Of a DNA stretch of 28,308 bases, positions 17,130 through 23,771 are shown one piece after another (within the stretch, counting starts at the first letter, position 1; every line of letters begins with the position of its first letter). Under the pieces are notes generated by a model. It was not told the DNA's origin, did no database searches, and worked only from the letters and a program-made list of their open reading frames with translations. The stretch is from Roseivirga sp. UBA6061. GTDB taxonomy: Bacteria; Bacteroidota; Bacteroidia; Cytophagales; Cyclobacteriaceae. A program made the position numbers and the translations under genes. Where the stretch lies: NCBI GenBank assembly GCA_002427745.1, contig DIYF01000065.1:10158-38465 (forward strand), in the 5' to 3' direction.

Positions 17130-17621
17130 GGCTGCCAGTGCGGCCTCATAATCAGGCTCGTGAGCGATTTCCGAGATAAGCTCAGTGTGCACTACTTTGC
17201 CTTCTTCATCCAGCACTACAATGGCTCTTGCATCAAGGCCGGTAAAGGGACCGTCCACAAGCAATACTCCAAGTTCTTCAGAAAAAGCAGCATTTCTGAA
17301 ATCAGAAAGTGTCATCACGTTTTCGATGCCCTCTGCCCCACAGAAGCGGGCTTGTGCAAAAGGAAGATCTTTGGAGATGCAGAGTACTACGGTATTGTCC
17401 AGTGAGGCTGCCTTTTGATTGAAGGTACGCACTGAGGTGGCACAAGTAGATGTATCAACACTCGGGAAAATATTGAGAATCACCTTTTTACCCTTGAAAT
17501 CACCGAGTGTGGTGGTAGATAAGTCAGCCTTTACCAGATCGTGGTCGCTGAGGGCTGTGCCATTTGAAGGAAGGTTGCCATTGGTATTTACAGGAGTACC
17601 TCCCAGAGTTACTTGTGCCAT
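17124..17621 (-). CDS. tpx: Thiol peroxidase
   Basis: This is a 165-residue atypical two-Cys peroxiredoxin of the Tpx family, which reduces hydrogen and alkyl peroxides with thioredoxin. The peroxidatic Cys60 lies in SVDTSTCATSVRTFN, with the supporting Thr57. The resolving Cys94 lies in FAQARFCGAEGIENV. The length matches E. coli Tpx (168). There is no signal peptide, though Tpx is periplasmic or cytoplasmic in different bacteria. It is read from its own promoter in the 105-bp region shared with the divergent 69-aa gene. Its stop overlaps the end of the glycosyltransferase gene. Confidence 0.95.
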   Translation of the reverse strand: MAQVTLGGTPVNTNGNLPSNGTALSDHDLVKADLSTTTLGDFKGKKVILNIFPSVDTSTCATSVRTFNQKAASLDNTVVLCISKDLPFAQARFCGAEGIENVMTLSDFRNAAFSEELGVLLVDGPFTGLDARAIVVLDEEGKVVHTELISEIAHEPDYEAALAAL

Positions 17622-17726
17622 GTGATTTTGTTTTTAGGAATAACCCTTAAAAATAAGTTTTGGTTTAGGCTTATCTACCCTTTACTCCATAAATTTCGTT
17701 GAAAGTAAAAAACCGGTACAAATACT

Positions 17727-17936
17727 ATGAAAACTCTCGGCATTGTGGGGCTCGTTTTAGGTGTGGTGGCTCTGTTGGCGTGGATCGTTGGGCAGACACT
17801 CTCTTCTCATAAAGAAGATGCTCCTTATAATATGCACCCCAGTAACTTCGAAAAGCCTGAACTTGAAAATACGATCAGCTTTGAAGAGAAAGATGATGAT
17901 GAAGAGACGCTGGACCTGACCGACAATTGGAAATAA
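17727..17936 (+). CDS. Small single-span membrane protein, 69 aa
   Basis: Residues 4-26 (LGIVGLVLGVVALLAWIVGQTLS) form one membrane helix. The remainder is a hydrophilic, very acidic tail ending EEKDDDEETLDLTDNWK, predicted to be disordered. No family is recognised. An ATG with the helix directly after it, an upstream AT-rich leader and a perfectly placed downstream terminator support it as a real gene. It is divergent from tpx. Confidence 0.7.
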   Translation: MKTLGIVGLVLGVVALLAWIVGQTLSSHKEDAPYNMHPSNFEKPELENTISFEEKDDDEETLDLTDNWK

Positions 17937-17966
17937 AAAAAGCCGCTCCCGAGAGCAGCTTTTTTA
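17937..17966. terminator. Bidirectional terminator
   Basis: A hairpin with stem AGC-C-GCTC/GAGC-A-GCT (one C-A mismatch, loop CCGA) is flanked by an A run before and a T run after. It begins directly at the stop of the 69-aa gene and lies 27 bp beyond the stop of the convergent lipase gene, so it can serve both strands. Confidence 0.85.
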
Positions 17967-17992
17967 AATGGTTGAAATAGCGACCTTGCCTT

Positions 17993-19363
17993 CTACTGAC
18001 AGTCTTTGCAATTGTGTGTAGCAAAATAGGTTAAAGCCTCAGTAGCAAACTTAACACCCAGCTTCTTGGCAAAAGCAGCAGCAGTGATCGTAAAGTCTTT
18101 CACACTGACATAAGTATTTAAGTCGATCAGAACATCAGCCGGCAGTTTCAGGCCCTGCTCACCGTAAACAGTGGTATGCTGCCCTCCGGCTTCCATCATA
18201 TAAGCCAGAAACTCTGAGAGTAGTTTTGGCAGGTGAAGCTGGTCAACCGGCTTGCCACATTTACCCACCATCACTCTGAATGCACTGGCAGACACAGGGT
18301 CTTTCAGAATCTCTTTGGCAATTCCCAGGGTAGTCGTAGAGCTAACGGCAATAGGCTTACCTTCGAAAATGGTATCTGTGCCGATACGTTTATAGTCATT
18401 ACCGCCTCTCTGCGCCTTGGCCCAGCAAATAAAACCATTGATGATCGGACCTACAGGAATACCCTTTCCGTCAAAGCAGTTAAAGGTAGAATAGAGAGTA
18501 GACAGGTGGTTCATATCCATAGCCTGTGGGTTGTCTGAGGGCCAGGCGTGAGGAACGATATCATATCGATTCACAATGGAATGAAAGTGACCATTGAATT
18601 TTTTAGTAGCATAATCGGCAAAAACACTGTTGCCCGGACTTGGTCCTGCTGAAGGATGAGCTGATACAACTACATTGGCCTTCGCGCTCTCTTCCTGATT
18701 CTCCAGCAGAGAAAGTGCCACCAAAGGAGAAAGTGCCCCTCCCAGACTATGGCCACAGGTGGCTATTTCTGCCTTTTCTGTGCCATTTAGTGTTTCTGAG
18801 AGAAAATCGATCAGCGTTCCTTTTGCCGGATCTACCATTCCCCAGAGCTTTTCAAGTCCATCGTAGCTACCATTGGAAATAGCACCGGCATTGGCAGGTT
18901 TTGCCAAAGTGACAAACTGAGGGGGCCAGGCCTGTACTTTCTTAACCTTCAGGTCTTCATCAAACCAGCCATATTCTGATACGGGGTTGGTACCGGCTGT
19001 GGCTACTACATACAAAGTACTCCCGTTAACCGGATCCTTTCCTTTGGCCACATACATCAGGTTGGTAGTGCTGAAACCCGATACTTCAATCTCAATAGTC
19101 TTGGCGTTTTTTCCATCGCCATCCTTTACCTTTTCTTTGAACGAGGTGTAGGCGTTGCTTGTAACAGGTCCCCATACTACGGAGAAGTCATTCCCCAGGA
19201 ATGTGGCGGTAGCACCTGACCCGCTAACGGCTGTCTTGATTCTTTGGGCATTGAGGTTCAGTTGCACTTCTGATGGTAACAGAAGCCCTGCGTTAATGTT
19301 CGCAAGATCTGAAAGTGCCCAGATCATTTGTTCTTTTTTGAATTCTGGTGTTGTGTCATTCAT
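17993..19363 (-). CDS. Class 3 lipase family protein
   Basis: This 456-residue alpha/beta hydrolase has the nucleophile elbow CGHSLGGALSP, with Ser206. A likely Asp268 lies in NRYDIVPHAWP and a likely His396 in GGQHTTVYGEQ, giving a complete candidate triad of the fungal (class 3) lipase type. An upstream strand ATAGTNPVSEYGWFDEDL and the oxyanion region fit the fold. No signal peptide is seen; the protein begins MNDTTPEFKKEQMIWALSDL. The C-terminus ends in a Cys pair (HNCKDCQ). It is transcribed from its own promoter region, which carries three 21-bp-spaced repeats, so the LytTR regulator encoded upstream probably controls it. Substrate is unknown. Confidence 0.88.
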   Translation of the reverse strand: MNDTTPEFKKEQMIWALSDLANINAGLLLPSEVQLNLNAQRIKTAVSGSGATATFLGNDFSVVWGPVTSNAYTSFKEKVKDGDGKNAKTIEIEVSGFSTTNLMYVAKGKDPVNGSTLYVVATAGTNPVSEYGWFDEDLKVKKVQAWPPQFVTLAKPANAGAISNGSYDGLEKLWGMVDPAKGTLIDFLSETLNGTEKAEIATCGHSLGGALSPLVALSLLENQEESAKANVVVSAHPSAGPSPGNSVFADYATKKFNGHFHSIVNRYDIVPHAWPSDNPQAMDMNHLSTLYSTFNCFDGKGIPVGPIINGFICWAKAQRGGNDYKRIGTDTIFEGKPIAVSSTTTLGIAKEILKDPVSASAFRVMVGKCGKPVDQLHLPKLLSEFLAYMMEAGGQHTTVYGEQGLKLPADVLIDLNTYVSVKDFTITAAAFAKKLGVKFATEALTYFATHNCKDCQ

Positions 19364-19433
19364 GTCTTTATTGTTTTAGATTTAAAAATTCGAATGGTTG
19401 AAGATTGGCTATTCAGAGCCATACAGGAAGCTT

Positions 19434-19487
19434 TCAGGACGAATGGCCCTAAAAACTGAGCGAATGAAACAGTATTCAGGACGAATG
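19434..19487 (-). promoter_or_regulatory. LytTR-type box array upstream of the lipase gene
   Basis: On the plus strand TCAGGACGAATG, ACTGAGCGAATG and TCAGGACGAATG begin at 19434, 19455 and 19476, exactly 21 bp apart. A degenerate fourth unit (TCAGAGCCATAC) begins at 19413 in the same phase. LytTR regulators bind such direct repeats about two helical turns apart. The reverse complement CATTCGTCCTGA resembles the CCGTTCGTC core bound by AlgR. The array ends 71 bp upstream of the lipase start codon. Confidence 0.75.
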
Positions 19488-19508
19488 ATTTTCTACCTTC
19501 TGAGCAAT

Positions 19509-19533
19509 AAAAAAGGCCGCAAAAAGCGGCCTT
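19509..19533 (-). terminator. Rho-independent terminator of the 155-aa gene
   Basis: A perfect 8-bp stem (AAGGCCGC/GCGGCCTT, A5 loop on the plus strand) is followed on the minus strand by a T6 run. It lies 22 bp after the stop of the 155-aa gene and separates it from the lipase gene, which therefore needs its own promoter. Confidence 0.9.
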
Positions 19534-19554
19534 CCCTGTGCTTGACATGAATGC

Positions 19555-20022
19555 TCAGGCACTTAGAATCTCGAGAATAAGCTCGATGATTTCTTTGTAT
19601 TCATTATCCTGTTCCAGGATTTCTGCTGCTGTATACAAGGTACCGTAAGCACTGCCATCCGAATCAGTATAGTTCTGGTTTTCGAAAGTATCAATGCGTA
19701 CAGTGGCACCACTGCCTGACCCCAGCACGTGCAGAGAGGCGGCACCATTGGCCGGAGTTTCACACTCCTTAAAGGGAGCAAATGCATTGCAAAGAATGTA
19801 TTGGTTATCATCTCCTTCAAACTGAATGACCATGGTCCACCAGTCCAGTGTGAAAGATTCCTGCTGTGCTTCAGCGTTAAAAGAGGCTGCTGTCAGAGGC
19901 AGGTTTTCTACTGTCATTACCTTTTCCAGTGAATCAGGGTAAACGGTACTGGCTGAATGACCTACGGTAGCGACTGTGATAAGCTTGTCGCAATTGTTGA
20001 CTACTTGGGTATTACATTGCAT
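19555..20022 (-). CDS. Hypothetical acidic protein, 155 aa
   Basis: Not recognised. It starts MQCNTQVVNNCDKLITVATVG with two early Cys (C3, C11) and has two more in the middle (ILCNAF and KECETP). There is no signal peptide. The central LTAASFNAEAQQESFTLDWWTMVIQF and the QYILCNAFAPF segments look like beta strands. The C-terminus is a strongly acidic helix (EILEQDNEYKEIIELILEILSA). It is strongly acidic overall. It is a single transcription unit between the LytTR regulator and a strong terminator. Its upstream region holds both a 21-bp repeat array and a long inverted repeat, so it is a likely direct target of the regulator. Confidence 0.75.
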   Translation of the reverse strand: MQCNTQVVNNCDKLITVATVGHSASTVYPDSLEKVMTVENLPLTAASFNAEAQQESFTLDWWTMVIQFEGDDNQYILCNAFAPFKECETPANGAASLHVLGSGSGATVRIDTFENQNYTDSDGSAYGTLYTAAEILEQDNEYKEIIELILEILSA

Positions 20023-20034
20023 AACTTAAAGAAT

Positions 20035-20099
20035 TAAGAGTGAAAATTTGTTCAGATCACCGGCTTGGTTGCTGATGATGTATCAAATATTCACTCTTA
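20035..20099 (-). repeat. 16-bp inverted repeat in the leader of the 155-aa gene
   Basis: TAAGAGTGAAAATTTG (20035-20050) and CAAATATTCACTCTTA (20084-20099) pair over 15 of 16 positions around a 33-nt spacer. The proximal arm ends 12 bp before the ATG at 20022. On the minus strand the distal arm contains AATATTTG (20091-20084), one base off the TAnnTTTG -7 consensus. The element may therefore be a leader stem-loop, an operator pair, or a promoter-bearing repeat. Confidence 0.75.
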
Positions 20100-20118
20100 G
20101 ACAGGCGAGAGAAAGGAC

Positions 20119-20172
20119 TCAGGACGAATGACCCGGATTACTGAGCGGATGGAAAGTTCTTGCGTACGAACA
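20119..20172 (-). promoter_or_regulatory. LytTR-type box array upstream of the 155-aa gene
   Basis: On the plus strand TCAGGACGAATG, ACTGAGCGGATG and TGCGTACGAACA begin at 20119, 20140 and 20161, exactly 21 bp apart. The first two units, with their order and spacing, align without gaps to the array before the lipase gene. If the AATATTTG at 20091-20084 is the -7 element, the nearest box lies near -47, a usual activator position. Confidence 0.75.
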
Positions 20173-20183
20173 GAATAGGAGCA

Positions 20184-20921
20184 TCAGAGCGTCCTGAACC
20201 GATTGAAAACAGCTTCTCTGAAGTTTTTACTCACCGGTATCTCATTTTCTTCGATAAACACCCGGTTGCCCTCAAAGCCGGTGATGTGCATCAGGTTCAG
20301 CAGGTATGACCGGTGACTCTGGATAAAGTATGGGTAGGTCAGGCGATTGATAACCGTTTTCAGAGTAAGGCTCAATAAATAACTCTCAGCTCTGGTTTTG
20401 ATCAGCGTATAATTGCGCTGTGCTTCGGCAAAGAGGATATCTTCCACTCTTACCTTGTCATACCTGAATTTCTTTTTGATAAAGAAACTGTCATTAATCA
20501 GGTAGGAATCGGCATCTTCCTCATTTACCTCAGGCGCTTCCTTCAGTGCAAAGTTCGATACCGCCAGGTCGATGGCAATTTGTATTTCACGATCGCGGAA
20601 GGGCTTGATCAGGTAAGCCGATGGGCCGGTGCTCTGGGCTTCTTTTACAATTTCCGGTTCGGCATGAGAGGTCAGGAAAATAAAAGGCCTCTCTCCTGTT
20701 TCCTGCAGTTCTCTGGCAATATCAATACCGGAGAGTTCCCCGTCCAGCTCAATATCGATCAGCATCAGATCAAAATCCGGACGTTCCGATAAATGAGATT
20801 TTGCATCGGCATAGGTATGAAATGTACCGGCTATCTCATATCCCAGATGCCTGAGTCTGTTGCCCAGATCGCGGGCAACCAGCACCTCATCCTCTAATAT
20901 AACTACCTTAACCTTCGACAT
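20184..20921 (-). CDS. LytTR-family response regulator
   Basis: This 245-residue protein has an N-terminal receiver (about 4-122) with E10/D11, phospho-acceptor D56 (LMLIDIEL), T84 (FLTSHA) and K106 (LIKPF), all conserved. A LytTR DNA-binding domain follows (about 140-245), with VEDILFAEAQRNYTLIKT, the SHRSYLLNLMHITGFEGN signature and IPVSKNFREAVFNRF. It is a transcription factor that binds tandem direct repeats. Its start overlaps the end of the histidine kinase gene by 14 bp, so it is co-translated with its presumed kinase. The two 21-bp repeat arrays downstream are its likely targets. Confidence 0.95.
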   Translation of the reverse strand: MSKVKVVILEDEVLVARDLGNRLRHLGYEIAGTFHTYADAKSHLSERPDFDLMLIDIELDGELSGIDIARELQETGERPFIFLTSHAEPEIVKEAQSTGPSAYLIKPFRDREIQIAIDLAVSNFALKEAPEVNEEDADSYLINDSFFIKKKFRYDKVRVEDILFAEAQRNYTLIKTRAESYLLSLTLKTVINRLTYPYFIQSHRSYLLNLMHITGFEGNRVFIEENEIPVSKNFREAVFNRFRTL

Positions 20922-22866
20922 GCGCGCTTAGCGGAATATAAGGAAATACGATGGTGAATTCAGCACCGGATTGATTATCGGTAGTCATTTTTCCTTTAAG
21001 CTGCTTCATCAGGTCACCTATTAACTCCAGACCGAAAGATGATGCCTTTACTTCTCCTGTATGAGGAAGTCCGGGGCCATTATCTCCTACCGTCAATGTG
21101 AGTTTCTGAGAGGCCTTATCCATATTGAGATAAACCCTCAATGCCGGCCTGGCAACGGCCTGGAAAGCATGCTTGAAAGCATTGGTAATCAGTTCGTTGA
21201 TGATGATCCCGAGAGGAATAGCATACTTTACGTCCAAAGGACTGTCATCAATATCCAGGTCCAGATCTACCGCTTCCGGCTCAAAATCATACAGGTAGAT
21301 GGCATTTTCAATCAGGTGCACCACATAATCCTTCATCTCAAGAGCGGTATCATTCTCTCCCTGATATAGCTCACGATGGATCATAGACATGGCTTCCACA
21401 CGTGTTTGTCCTGCCTTAATCGCTTCTGCTGCTGTATGGCTCTCCGCCTCGTAATACTGTAAGTTCAAGAGGGATGAGACCACCTGAAAGTTATTCTTTA
21501 CCCTGTGATGCAGTTCCCTTAGCAACAGGGCCTTTTCCTGCTCTCTTTTCTCTATCAGCTCCTTTTTAGACTGTAGAAGTTTGTTGGATTTCTTTTTACG
21601 TAAGAGGGACCAATAGATAAAGCCAGCCACCAACAGTAGAAAAACCAGTCCTGCAAGAAGTTGTTTCTGCTCAATGCTGGCCTCTGTCAGTTCCAGCGTC
21701 TTTTCCGCAATCTCCCGGTCTTTCTTTTCTGTATCAAACTTTACCTGCAGCTCGGCCAGTTGAGCGTTTTTCTCAGTGTTGGTTATTTCGTAATCAATGC
21801 TGTCAGAGAGTTTGTAATACTCAAAAGACCGCTTGTAATCTCCCAGAGCTTTATAGCTGTCTGAAAGGTTGTAGTAAAGAGATGAGAGGAGTTCCGGAGA
21901 GCCTACTTCTTTTGCTAAAGCAACCCCCTCTTCGGCATAGTTTACTGATTTACGATAAGTTTTACGTTCAAAAGCTAAAGCGGTCAGGTTATTCAAAAGT
22001 AAGGCCTGACTATAGGCGTTTCCGGATTCCTGTCTGATTTTCAAGGCTTTTTGATAGAACAACTCGGCCGAATCGAGAATACTTGAACGGTAAAATAGAT
22101 TACCTAGGTTAGTCAGTAAACCTGACTGAAACCTGTCATGATTTGGCCCAACAGCATATCCAAGTGCTAGAAGGTAGTTTGACTTCGCCAGTTCATCATT
22201 GTCCATGGCAGCCTGTAAGTTACCTAATACTTGATAGGAGCGAATAATGCCTATCGAATCCAAATTAGATAATCTTATACTAAGAGCTCTGTTATAGTAT
22301 TCATCAGCCAGCTTGTAGTCTTGGTCCATTCTGTAATAATTACCCAGTCCATCAAGTACTTTGGTCAATCCGGTAGTTTTTTCTGAATTATCTAAGAGAC
22401 TAAGGGCCGCCAAAAGATTATCCAAAGTGGCCACTTTGTCACCCATTCTCCTTGTGACCTGGCTAATGACAAAATGAGCATCTGCCAGTTTGATGGTATC
22501 TTCATCGCGTTTTCTATAGTCCAGGTTGAACTGATAATGTCTTTTTGCCTTAACTAAGTCCCCATATTTTAAATAAACATAGCCGAGCCTGCGATGTGAA
22601 GTTGCGACACCGTCTATGTATCCTAAGCTATTCGCTATCTCAAGTGCCTGAAGAGCGAACTGGATAGACTTGCTCGAATCAGAATCTACATACTTTCTAG
22701 ACTCTTTGTTTAAACTGTCCACAGTAGCCTTCGTACCCTGATAATGGACAAACGTCACTAAAGAACTGTCTACTGGTTTCCGTTCAAAAGAGTGTAACTG
22801 GTAATTAAAAAAAAGAATAATCGGGAAACTCAACAAAGCAAGAAACCTATTCCTTTCCAGTCCCAT
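20908..22866 (-). CDS. TPR sensor histidine kinase (HisKA_2 type)
   Basis: This 652-residue protein has an N-terminal hydrophobic segment (about 8-23), then tetratricopeptide repeats (about 50-385, with recurring NLGNLFYRS, LADEYYNRALSIR and AEELFYQKALKIR-like units). A coiled coil and a membrane helix (about 403-421) follow. The dimerisation and phosphotransfer motif is LLLRELHHRVKNNFQ with His453/454. The ATPase domain has the N box NELITNAFKHAF (about 556-567) and the G1 box DNGPGLP. This TPR-TM-HisKA_2 layout with an adjacent LytTR regulator is common in Bacteroidota. The TPR region is probably periplasmic and senses a protein or envelope signal. The gene overlaps the 144-aa gene by 20 bp and the regulator by 14 bp. 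Confidence 0.93.
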   Translation of the reverse strand: MGLERNRFLALLSFPIILFFNYQLHSFERKPVDSSLVTFVHYQGTKATVDSLNKESRKYVDSDSSKSIQFALQALEIANSLGYIDGVATSHRRLGYVYLKYGDLVKAKRHYQFNLDYRKRDEDTIKLADAHFVISQVTRRMGDKVATLDNLLAALSLLDNSEKTTGLTKVLDGLGNYYRMDQDYKLADEYYNRALSIRLSNLDSIGIIRSYQVLGNLQAAMDNDELAKSNYLLALGYAVGPNHDRFQSGLLTNLGNLFYRSSILDSAELFYQKALKIRQESGNAYSQALLLNNLTALAFERKTYRKSVNYAEEGVALAKEVGSPELLSSLYYNLSDSYKALGDYKRSFEYYKLSDSIDYEITNTEKNAQLAELQVKFDTEKKDREIAEKTLELTEASIEQKQLLAGLVFLLLVAGFIYWSLLRKKKSNKLLQSKKELIEKREQEKALLLRELHHRVKNNFQVVSSLLNLQYYEAESHTAAEAIKAGQTRVEAMSMIHRELYQGENDTALEMKDYVVHLIENAIYLYDFEPEAVDLDLDIDDSPLDVKYAIPLGIIINELITNAFKHAFQAVARPALRVYLNMDKASQKLTLTVGDNGPGLPHTGEVKASSFGLELIGDLMKQLKGKMTTDNQSGAEFTIVFPYIPLSAHVEG

Positions 22867-23281
22867 CGTCTGGATCTACTTCAAGCGGGTCCTCAAAAAT
22901 CACCTTTGGCTTCGGATCAGTATCAGTGTCATTTACATCAAATTCCAGGACCAGTACCTCTGGTACCTCTTTTGTGATTTCAAACTCATAGCCCAGCCAG
23001 CGCCCCTCAGTATGTTGCCCTTCTTCTGTAACATGGGAGGTAGTAACCAATACAGTCTGAATTCCATTTTCAGTAGCGCTCAATCCATTATTGAGATCGG
23101 GATATCGAATATCAGTAACTACTTCATCAGGTCTCAAATAGATAAAAAACTCCACCTTGTAAGTTCTGGGAAGTATATCAGCATCCTGTTCGTTAAGAAG
23201 AAAGGCTTCACCCACAATATCATGGTATTGACCATGGATTTGAGAAAAGCTTGCCTGAATAAGATTGTTGGGGTCTGCCAT
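22847..23281 (-). CDS. Hypothetical 144-aa protein, first gene of the sensor operon
   Basis: Not recognised. It has no signal peptide (MADPNNLIQASFSQIHGQYHD) and looks beta-rich (TYKVEFFIYLRPDEVVTDIRY, GIQTVLVTTSHVTEE, LGYEFEITKEVPEVLVLEF). The last 25 residues form an acidic Pro-rich tail, DPKPKVIFEDPLEVDPDDG plus TGKE, absent from the rest of the window except in the broken lipoprotein at 23500. The tail's coding sequence overlaps the kinase start by 20 bp, so translation is coupled. Position and coupling suggest it works with the kinase, for example as a ligand, accessory sensor or effector whose production is matched to it. Confidence 0.8.
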   Translation of the reverse strand: MADPNNLIQASFSQIHGQYHDIVGEAFLLNEQDADILPRTYKVEFFIYLRPDEVVTDIRYPDLNNGLSATENGIQTVLVTTSHVTEEGQHTEGRWLGYEFEITKEVPEVLVLEFDVNDTDTDPKPKVIFEDPLEVDPDDGTGKE

Positions 23282-23329
23282 TTTTAGTGATTTTGGTTAT
23301 ATGATTGAGGTTTTTAATTGTATATGAAC

Positions 23330-23345
23330 TGAGAATATACTCTCA
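23330..23345. promoter_or_regulatory. Near-perfect palindrome upstream of the sensor operon
   Basis: TGAGAATATACTCTCA is palindromic at 14 of 16 positions. It is framed by GTATA (23320-23324) and TATAC (23349-23353). It lies 49-64 bp before the 144-aa start codon, in the region shared with the divergent broken lipoprotein gene, so it may be an operator. No factor is assigned. Confidence 0.45.
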
Positions 23346-23499
23346 ATCTATACGAAGATAAAAATTTATCACTTTCAGAAGTTGTTTTTTGTTTATTAGA
23401 CTTGGGGACTACAAATGTTAGACCTCAATAGGGTACATCAGAAAAACGTATTTGCCAATTCCCTCGTTTGATCTAAATATTTCCAGATAAAGCTATTCT

Positions 23500-23658
23500 A
23501 TGAAAAAGTTCTGTTGCTGACCCTGATAACAAGTCTCTTTGCCTGTACCCCCCTCAGAAGATGCCAATCCTGACCTTACGATTGATAATGTAAAAAACGA
23601 CCCCAAACCTAAAGTAATACTGGAGGACCCTATCGAAGTCGATCCCGGGGATGGCTGA
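23500..23658 (+). pseudogene. Frameshifted small lipoprotein gene (52 aa when repaired)
   Basis: From the ATG at 23500 the frame ends at once (TGA at 23518). Adding one A to the A5 run (23503-23507) and removing one C from the C6 run (23548-23553) restores a full reading frame to the TGA at 23656. The repaired start is MKKVLLLTLITSLFACTPSE, a classic lipoprotein signal with Cys16. The C-terminus reads NDPKPKVILEDPIEVDPGDG. That tail matches the end of the 144-aa protein at 16 of 19 positions, and 11 of the 16 shared residues use different codons, which shows past selection on the protein. The two homopolymer lesions compensate exactly. It is a recent pseudogene or a sequencing artefact. Confidence 0.75.
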
Positions 23659-23750
23659 CTGGTTTATTTCACTTAACTGCTTTTCCTGTTCACTAATCGG
23701 GTATGCGTGTGCGGTCTTCGTAATTATCCGCTTTCCATAAACCACTCGCT

Positions 23751-23758
23751 TAGTTTTG
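23751..23758 (+). promoter_or_regulatory. Candidate -7 element of the polymerase gene
   Basis: TAGTTTTG fits TAnnTTTG and lies 13-19 bp before the possible ATG starts, which would give a very short leader. No clear -33 element is visible. The adjacent TGATCATT-GAAAAT-AATGATCA (23757-23778) is a perfect 8-bp dyad covering the start codons. Confidence 0.35.
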
Positions 23759-23771
23759 ATCATTGAAAATA

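Noticed and set aside
19391..19396. Extra CGAATG near the lipase start
   Set aside because: It is 49 bp from the nearest box and out of the 21-bp phase, so it is not counted as part of the array.
23554..23763. Minus-strand frame of 69 codons
   Set aside because: It is antisense to the frameshifted lipoprotein gene, whose plus-strand frame has clear protein-level conservation. The antisense product has no recognisable feature.
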